Part shown: piece after piece, positions 59,008 through 64,000 of the stretch | Layout of the letters: every line of letters starts with the position of its first letter | Position numbering within the stretch: the stretch's first letter is position 1 | Origin: an uncultured Shinella sp. | GTDB lineage: Bacteria > Pseudomonadota > Alphaproteobacteria > Rhizobiales > Rhizobiaceae | Reading direction: 5' to 3' | Assembly: GCF_946479415.1 (NCBI RefSeq) | Contig: NZ_CAMLFY010000010.1 | Location: 10,786 to 74,785, forward strand | DNA length: 64,000 nt | Program-made: the position numbers and the translations under genes | Notes under the pieces: model-generated | The model's database searches: none | The model's input: the letters and a program-made list of their open reading frames with translations, nothing else | Told to the model about the DNA's origin: nothing

Positions 59008-60168
59008 ATGCAGCTTGAAAATCAATACGCACCATTTGAAATAACAGGTTTGGAGCCGGACAGCACTGAGGCCTCTTCCGTGGTGGTCAAGCTGTTGCTG
59101 GGGTTCTGGGCCACGGAATTTGCCATGTCCATCTCGCTCTGGGTCATTCTTGGCGTCAATCCGCTCAATTACATCCCGATCAAGGCGGCGGTGTCGCTGG
59201 TCTCGCTTCTGCTGACATTCGTCACCACGCGGATCATCCGATCGTTTCGCGTTTCGAACATCATCTCCAAGATATTTCTTTCCTTTCCCCTGTCCATTCT
59301 CGCCGCAATGATATCGACCTCGTTTGAATTTGGTCTCTTTCACTACATCGATCCCGCTGTCGCGGTTCAGTATGACCTGGGAAACTTCTGCTACTCGCTT
59401 TTCTATGCGATATCGCTGTTCTTCGGCTGGTCCTGCTTCTTCATAGCGCATTTGTACCATCTGGAAGCCCGCGCGCACGAGCGTCGCTTCGCCATATCGC
59501 GCGAGGAGGCCTTGAACGCCAAAGTGCAGGTGCTGCACTACCAGATCAATCCGCATTTCCTGTTCAACACGCTCAACTCCGTCGTCGGCTTGATCGAAGA
59601 AGGCGCATCGACGCATGCCAGCCGCATGGTCATATCGCTCTCGTCCTTTATGCGTAAAATGCTCGAACTCGATCCGCTGCACGACCTGACGCTTGCCGAG
59701 GAGCTATCCCTCGAAACCGAATATCTCCGGATCGAGCAGGAGCGTTTTTCCGACAGGATGAGCGTTTCCTTCCAGATACCCGAGGAACTCGCGGACGCCC
59801 TGGTTCCAAGCCTCATCCTGCAGCCGCTGATCGAGAATGCCGTCAAACACGGGCTTGCATGTTCGTCCGGGTTCCTGACGGTCACGATCACGGCCGTTCA
59901 GGAGGGCGAGGCTCTCATCCTGTTCGTCGATAACGTGACGCAGGCGCCGATGCGGTTTCACGCGGCCGGCCGCCCGAGCCTCGGGATCGGTCTTGCCAAT
60001 GTCGAACACCGCATCCGCGCACGTTTTCCGCAGGCGGGATCGTTGATCGCCGGCCCGGTTTCGCCGATGCATTTTCGCGCCATGCTTACCATGCCGCTTC
60101 GCAGAGCAGACAGCGCTCGCCCGTCAGCCGAATTGTCCCTAGGCGTGCACAGGGCAGTGAACGCGTGA
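59008..60168 (+). CDS. LytS-type sensor histidine kinase
   Basis: This 386-residue kinase has four membrane segments (about 29-50, 56-75, 89-110, 128-148). The His_kinase domain of the LytS/YehU class follows: the phosphorylated His183 in HYQINPHFLFNTLNSV, the N box in LQPLIENAVKHGL and the G box in GIGLANVEHRIR. No LytTR response regulator is found beside it; the divergent partner is an AraC-family membrane protein instead, an unusual pairing. The start ATG is 59008. The signal sensed is unknown, perhaps a peptide or envelope stress given the exporter and NRPS neighbours. Confidence 0.85.
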   Translation: MQLENQYAPFEITGLEPDSTEASSVVVKLLLGFWATEFAMSISLWVILGVNPLNYIPIKAAVSLVSLLLTFVTTRIIRSFRVSNIISKIFLSFPLSILAAMISTSFEFGLFHYIDPAVAVQYDLGNFCYSLFYAISLFFGWSCFFIAHLYHLEARAHERRFAISREEALNAKVQVLHYQINPHFLFNTLNSVVGLIEEGASTHASRMVISLSSFMRKMLELDPLHDLTLAEELSLETEYLRIEQERFSDRMSVSFQIPEELADALVPSLILQPLIENAVKHGLACSSGFLTVTITAVQEGEALILFVDNVTQAPMRFHAAGRPSLGIGLANVEHRIRARFPQAGSLIAGPVSPMHFRAMLTMPLRRADSARPSAELSLGVHRAVNA

Positions 60169-60240
60169 GCGCGGAACGACCGGGACGGCGTGTCCATGCA
60201 CGAACCGCCAGGAGATGAGGCTCTGAAACGGGAGGACGTC

Positions 60241-61047
60241 TCACGCCATGCGTTCGGCCAGCAATGGTGGCGGCGTGAAGGTTGCGAGCGTCGCGCACAA
60301 TGCTTCCAGATAGGCACTTCGCAGCTTGGCCAGGTAAAAATGCCCGCCACTCCAGATCTCTATATTGGCGGGCGAAGTTGAAAGGTCGGTCCAGCCGCCA
60401 AGGCTGTCCACCGGAACCAGGCCATCGGCATCACCTCCGGTGACATGAAGAGGGATGTCGAGCGGTGCGCGTCGATCGTCGAAAACATAGGTTTCCAACA
60501 GCTTGAGGTCGTTGCGCAGGATTGGCAGGATGAGGGCGAGCAGTTCCGGGGAATCCAGCACTTCCCGCGGTGTGCCATCGAACCGCTTCAATTCCTCGAC
60601 GAGATCCTGATCCGGCAGGAGATGCTTGAGGCGTCCGATCGGATGGGACGGTGCGGACCGGCCGCTCAGCAGCAGCCCTGCCGGCATGGCGAGACCGTTC
60701 CGTCTCAGGTAGTGCGTGAGTTCGTAGGAAATGAGCGCTCCCATGCTGTGTCCGAAGAAGGCAAAGGGCATCTCCGGAAGATAAGGAGCGAGCGCTTCCC
60801 CCAAGCTATCGACCAGGGTTGTCATCGTATCGATCGGCGGTTCCATCATGCGCATGCTGCGACCCGGCAATTGCACCGGCCAAACCTCTATGTCGCCGGG
60901 CAGGAGCGCGGCCCAGTCCCGATAGAATTCCGCACCCCCGCCGGCAAAAGGCAGGCAGAACAAGCGCAGGCGCGCATTGTCCCGGCGTGTGACATAGCTC
61001 ACCCACTTGCACGGAGAGCGGGTGAGAGGCGAAGCGGGAGCAGTCAT
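60241..61047 (-). CDS. Type II thioesterase of an NRPS cluster
   Basis: This 268-residue alpha/beta hydrolase has the GrsT/LgrE-type features FCLPFAGGGAEFYRDWAALL, the nucleophile Ser in FFGHSMGALISYELTHYL, the acid in VTGGDADGLVPVDSLGGW and the histidine in IWSGGHFYL. Type II thioesterases release mis-loaded or stalled intermediates from carrier domains. The start overlaps the NRPS stop by four bases (ATGA), so the two are translated together. Confidence 0.87.
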   Translation of the reverse strand: MTAPASPLTRSPCKWVSYVTRRDNARLRLFCLPFAGGGAEFYRDWAALLPGDIEVWPVQLPGRSMRMMEPPIDTMTTLVDSLGEALAPYLPEMPFAFFGHSMGALISYELTHYLRRNGLAMPAGLLLSGRSAPSHPIGRLKHLLPDQDLVEELKRFDGTPREVLDSPELLALILPILRNDLKLLETYVFDDRRAPLDIPLHVTGGDADGLVPVDSLGGWTDLSTSPANIEIWSGGHFYLAKLRSAYLEALCATLATFTPPPLLAERMA

Positions 61048-64000
61048 ATGAACTCGCGGGTTTTCATCGTTGCAATGCGTTTGGCGGGAGAGGAAATCCG
61101 TTCGAGGCCGATCAGGGTCTGTAAATTCTCCATGAGCAGCGCATCGTCGATCGGGCGGAACGGAAGACCTGTTGCAACCAGCCGGGCACGCGTCCGTTCG
61201 GAGCGGATCGGAATGAAGTGATCGTAGTCACGCCAGACATCGCCGATCAGCGGCAGGGTTTCCTGTGAAAGTGGCGAGGCCGGATCGACGGTGGCCGCGA
61301 CACGCCGCGCCCAGTCGGGACCGTCGAGGCATTCCACGGCGTAGCCGAGATTGCGCAACACGCGGCCGATATCCCGCCATTTGAGATCGGTGTCGTTGCA
61401 CAGATGGTGAACGCGCCCCCAGGCGGTGCGATCTTTGGCGAGCGCGATCATCGCGTCCGCCGCCTGATCGACGGGCACGAAATTCACGGGACGCTCGCCG
61501 TCGGGCACCGCGCCGCTCTGGATCATGAGTTCCACGAGGCGCCAGAACATGTCCTGCGGATTGGGGCGATGATGCACGAGATCGCCGCATACGGTGGTCA
61601 TGCGCATGACGGAAGCGGAAAGCCCGCGGTCGAGCGCCCGTCGCATCATGCTGTCGGAGGCCCAACGCGCCTGAAGATAGCCATTGGGCAAGCCTTGCCA
61701 GGCATCGAGGGCCGCGGTCTCGTCCGCTGCCGGGCTGTCGGCTTTCGCCGTGCTGTGATCCACGACGCCGAGGCTGCCGATGAAGTGCAGGGGCTTGGAT
61801 GGGCCTGCGGCTGCAAGCTCGATCATCGTGCGGGTCGATAGGACATTCGCGGCCCGCAGGCGATCATAGGGAAGGACGAAGTTGATGCGCACGCCGGTAT
61901 GAAACAGGACGTCCATACCATCCGCAAGGGCTGACCAACGCGACGGGGCGAGCCCGAACTGCGGCATCGCAAGCTCGCCGGCGACGGCCCGAAGCGCGTG
62001 CCCGCGCCGCTCCGTCCAAAGCCGGAAACTATCGAGATGGGCGGCGAGGCGTGAGAAGGCCTCGGCATCGTCGCGGCCTGCGGCAAGGCAGGTGACGACC
62101 GCATTCGGTTCATCGAGCAACCGGGCAAGCAGCCAGGCATTGATGAAGCCTTCCGCCCCCGACAGGAAGATACGGGCGCCGGATTGCGGCCAGTCGCGAG
62201 CAGGCTCGGCTGACGGCAAGATGGCGTCGGCCAGCCGGGATTCCTGATCGAGATCAACCGACTGCCGTTCGCGGGTCTCGTCTGCGGAGGCCGATCGGTT
62301 GGCCAGCGCGTCGATGAGTGCAGACTGGCTGCGCACGTCGGGATGATCGAGGACGGCGCGGATCGGGAAAGGCACTGCGAAACGGCGGCGGATGTTGAAG
62401 CAGAGCTGCGTCATCAGGATGGAGTTGCCGCCGGACTCGAAGAAATCGAGGCCGACACTCCGGATTTGCCGCCCCAGCGTCGCAGTCCACACATCGAGCA
62501 CTGCGCTTTCGGTATCGGTCTGCGCCGGCATGATGTCACCCTCGTCGGCTGGCAGGTCGAAGGCCGGCGTCGGCAGGTTGCGGCGATCGATCTTGCCGGT
62601 CGCCGTCTTGGGCATTGCCGCGAGGACAACGATGGCGTCGGGCACCATGGAGCGTGACAGGCGGCGCAGCAGCAGATTGCGGAGCTCGATCGAAAGGGCC
62701 TGGTCTGCCGCCACCGGAGATGTTTGACGCTGCGTCACGTAGGCAACCAAGCGCGGTTCCCCGTCTGCTCCCGAAAACTGCGTGACGATCGCCTGATCAA
62801 TGGCCGCATGTTGCTTCAGATGTACCTCGATCTCACCGGGTTCGATGCGAATGCCGCGAATCTTCAGCTGGTTGTCGCGACGTCCACGGAAAAGCAGCAT
62901 GCCGTCTGCCCGCAGCAGCGCCATGTCGCCGGTGCGGTAGAGCCGATGCTCGCTGCCGTCGGCCGCGGTCCAGACGCGGAAGGCCGCGGCGGATTGTTCA
63001 GGGTCGTTGCGGTAGCCGTTCGCCAGGCCCGCCCCGCCGATCATCAATTCGCCCACCGCGCCGTAGGGGAGCGGCCGGCCTTGGGGGTCGAGAACCCGGA
63101 CTTCCGTTCCGGCGATCGGGCGGCCGATGGGTATTTCGCTTTCATCTCCCTCGACCTCGCACCAGGTCGCATCGGCCATCACCTCGGAGGAGCCGTAGAC
63201 ATTGAGGACGCGCGCCTGCGCAAACCGCTGCCGCGCCTGGGCGGCCAGTGCCGGAGGAAAGGCTTCGCCGCTTACCTGAAGAATGCGGATCGCATCCAGC
63301 GTGCCGCTGTTCTGTGCCATCAGGGAGGAGAGCAATGTCGGTGTCAGGACCAGATGGCTTACGCGCCGCGTCGCCATGAGATCCCAGAGTTCCATGGGAT
63401 CACGTGCCGCTTCCGGCTCAGGGACGATGGCTGGATAGCCGAAGACCAAGGGTGCCAGCAACTCGCATACCGCATCGACGAAGGCCGGCGAGGTCTTCAG
63501 GCAGGCGACCGCATCAGGTGCGGCGGGGACATCGCGCGCCATCCATGCCAGCCGGTTGGCAAGCGCCTTGTGCGGCAGTTCCACGCCCTTCGGCTTTCCG
63601 GTCGAGCCGGAGGTGAAGACGACACAGGCGACGTCATCCGGCGCCGGGCGACGAAAGGCAGGCAGGATAGGCGCCGGGATCGCCGGGTCGATCGATGCGC
63701 AATCGATGACGGGGTCGCTGCCAGCTCCGTCATCAGCCCACAACGCGCTCTCGGTGAGGATCACACAAGGGCCGTGGTCGGCGAGTGTTTCGCACAGGGC
63801 CTGCTGCGGACGGCGCGGATCAAGCGCGAACCAGATGCGGTTGAGACGCAATGCGGCAAGGATCGACGCGGCGTAGTCGAAGCCCGGATGAAGCCGGATG
63901 GCAAGCGGTCTGCCGTCGGGCGCTGCCGCTTCCACCTGCGCTGCGATGGCGAGGGCTCGCTCGCGGAGTGCGGCGCGGCTGATGTTCTTTCCGTCTTCGT
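61044..64000 (-). CDS. NRPS-like A-PCP-reductase protein, N-terminus outside window
   Basis: The frame stays open to the right edge, so the N-terminus is missing and about 985 residues are visible. Residues in order: an adenylation domain with FTSGSTGKPKGVELPHKAL (A3), NVYGSSEVMADATW (A5), YRTGDMALLRADGMLLF (A7) and PKTATGKIDRR (A10); a carrier domain with FFESGGNSILMTQL (the phosphopantetheine Ser); and an NAD(P)-binding thioester reductase domain opening with IFLSGAEGFINAWLLARLL. The reductase active-site segment reads GYLQARWASD, with Arg where the YxxxK lysine is expected. Aligned by eye with GrsA, the pocket residues are V-D-C-V-Q-S-V-A-D-K, seven of ten matching the remembered beta-alanine code. 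It would load and release an amino acid as an aldehyde or alcohol. Confidence 0.85.
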   Translation of the reverse strand, partial: EDGKNISRAALRERALAIAAQVEAAAPDGRPLAIRLHPGFDYAASILAALRLNRIWFALDPRRPQQALCETLADHGPCVILTESALWADDGAGSDPVIDCASIDPAIPAPILPAFRRPAPDDVACVVFTSGSTGKPKGVELPHKALANRLAWMARDVPAAPDAVACLKTSPAFVDAVCELLAPLVFGYPAIVPEPEAARDPMELWDLMATRRVSHLVLTPTLLSSLMAQNSGTLDAIRILQVSGEAFPPALAAQARQRFAQARVLNVYGSSEVMADATWCEVEGDESEIPIGRPIAGTEVRVLDPQGRPLPYGAVGELMIGGAGLANGYRNDPEQSAAAFRVWTAADGSEHRLYRTGDMALLRADGMLLFRGRRDNQLKIRGIRIEPGEIEVHLKQHAAIDQAIVTQFSGADGEPRLVAYVTQRQTSPVAADQALSIELRNLLLRRLSRSMVPDAIVVLAAMPKTATGKIDRRNLPTPAFDLPADEGDIMPAQTDTESAVLDVWTATLGRQIRSVGLDFFESGGNSILMTQLCFNIRRRFAVPFPIRAVLDHPDVRSQSALIDALANRSASADETRERQSVDLDQESRLADAILPSAEPARDWPQSGARIFLSGAEGFINAWLLARLLDEPNAVVTCLAAGRDDAEAFSRLAAHLDSFRLWTERRGHALRAVAGELAMPQFGLAPSRWSALADGMDVLFHTGVRINFVLPYDRLRAANVLSTRTMIELAAAGPSKPLHFIGSLGVVDHSTAKADSPAADETAALDAWQGLPNGYLQARWASDSMMRRALDRGLSASVMRMTTVCGDLVHHRPNPQDMFWRLVELMIQSGAVPDGERPVNFVPVDQAADAMIALAKDRTAWGRVHHLCNDTDLKWRDIGRVLRNLGYAVECLDGPDWARRVAATVDPASPLSQETLPLIGDVWRDYDHFIPIRSERTRARLVATGLPFRPIDDALLMENLQTLIGLERISSPAKRIATMKTREFI

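Overview
The window looks like a chromosome, chromid or megaplasmid segment from an alphaproteobacterium of the Rhizobiales, most likely Rhizobiaceae-like. The clues are high GC, densely packed ABC-transporter operons, an ectoine/hydroxyectoine ehu-eut-doe locus of the Sinorhizobium type, a D-aminopeptidase very like the Ochrobactrum enzyme, a fused branched-chain 2-oxoacid dehydrogenase E1, and a G/C-rich palindromic intergenic repeat of the rhizobial kind. No rRNA, tRNA, CRISPR array, integrase or transposase was seen. All names come from reading protein motifs; no database search was run.

Layout. 1-2.9 kb: tail of a binding protein plus permease and ATPase of an iron/aminoalkylphosphonate-type importer. 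3.0-4.9 kb: a lipoprotein and a secreted caspase-like protein with Sel1 repeats. 5.2-12.7 kb: an unusual glycan-type island with a heparinase II/III-like lyase, two copies of a pair (small unknown protein plus MurG-like glycosyltransferase) in opposite orientations, and a radical SAM enzyme between them. 12.8-14.9 kb: D-aminopeptidase with a YkuD L,D-transpeptidase-like protein. 15-30 kb: the ectoine locus. A leftward asnC/doeX-ssd-aminotransferase unit diverges from enuR, which is followed by ehuABCD-eutABC-doeA-doeB; a second semialdehyde dehydrogenase faces the end of the operon. Together these would import ectoine or hydroxyectoine, open the ring, deacetylate it, and pass diaminobutyrate through transamination and oxidation to aspartate.

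30-38.3 kb: a small membrane protein with a DUF899 protein, a YqaA-like membrane protein, a large amidase, and an operon of two agmatine deiminase homologues (one cytoplasmic, one with a Tat signal) and a PotF-like polyamine-binding protein, divergent from a LysR regulator. 38.5-48 kb: a 2242-residue autotransporter with 18 Ig-like repeats, divergent from an operon of three phage-tail-collar proteins and a GNAT acetyltransferase, with a small protein converging on its end. This is one of the two best candidates for an undescribed system; the other is the 5-12.7 kb island.

48-53.5 kb: a branched-chain 2-oxoacid dehydrogenase operon (fused E1, E2, E3) divergent from an Lrp/AsnC regulator. 53.5-60.2 kb: a four-gene MacB-like ABC export operon, a membrane-anchored AraC regulator and a LytS-type histidine kinase. 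Two copies of a 22-bp dyad, one before the export operon and one between araC and the kinase, tie these into one regulon. 60.2-64 kb: a type II thioesterase and an A-PCP-reductase NRPS protein that runs off the right edge; its specificity residues, aligned by eye, resemble a beta-alanine code.
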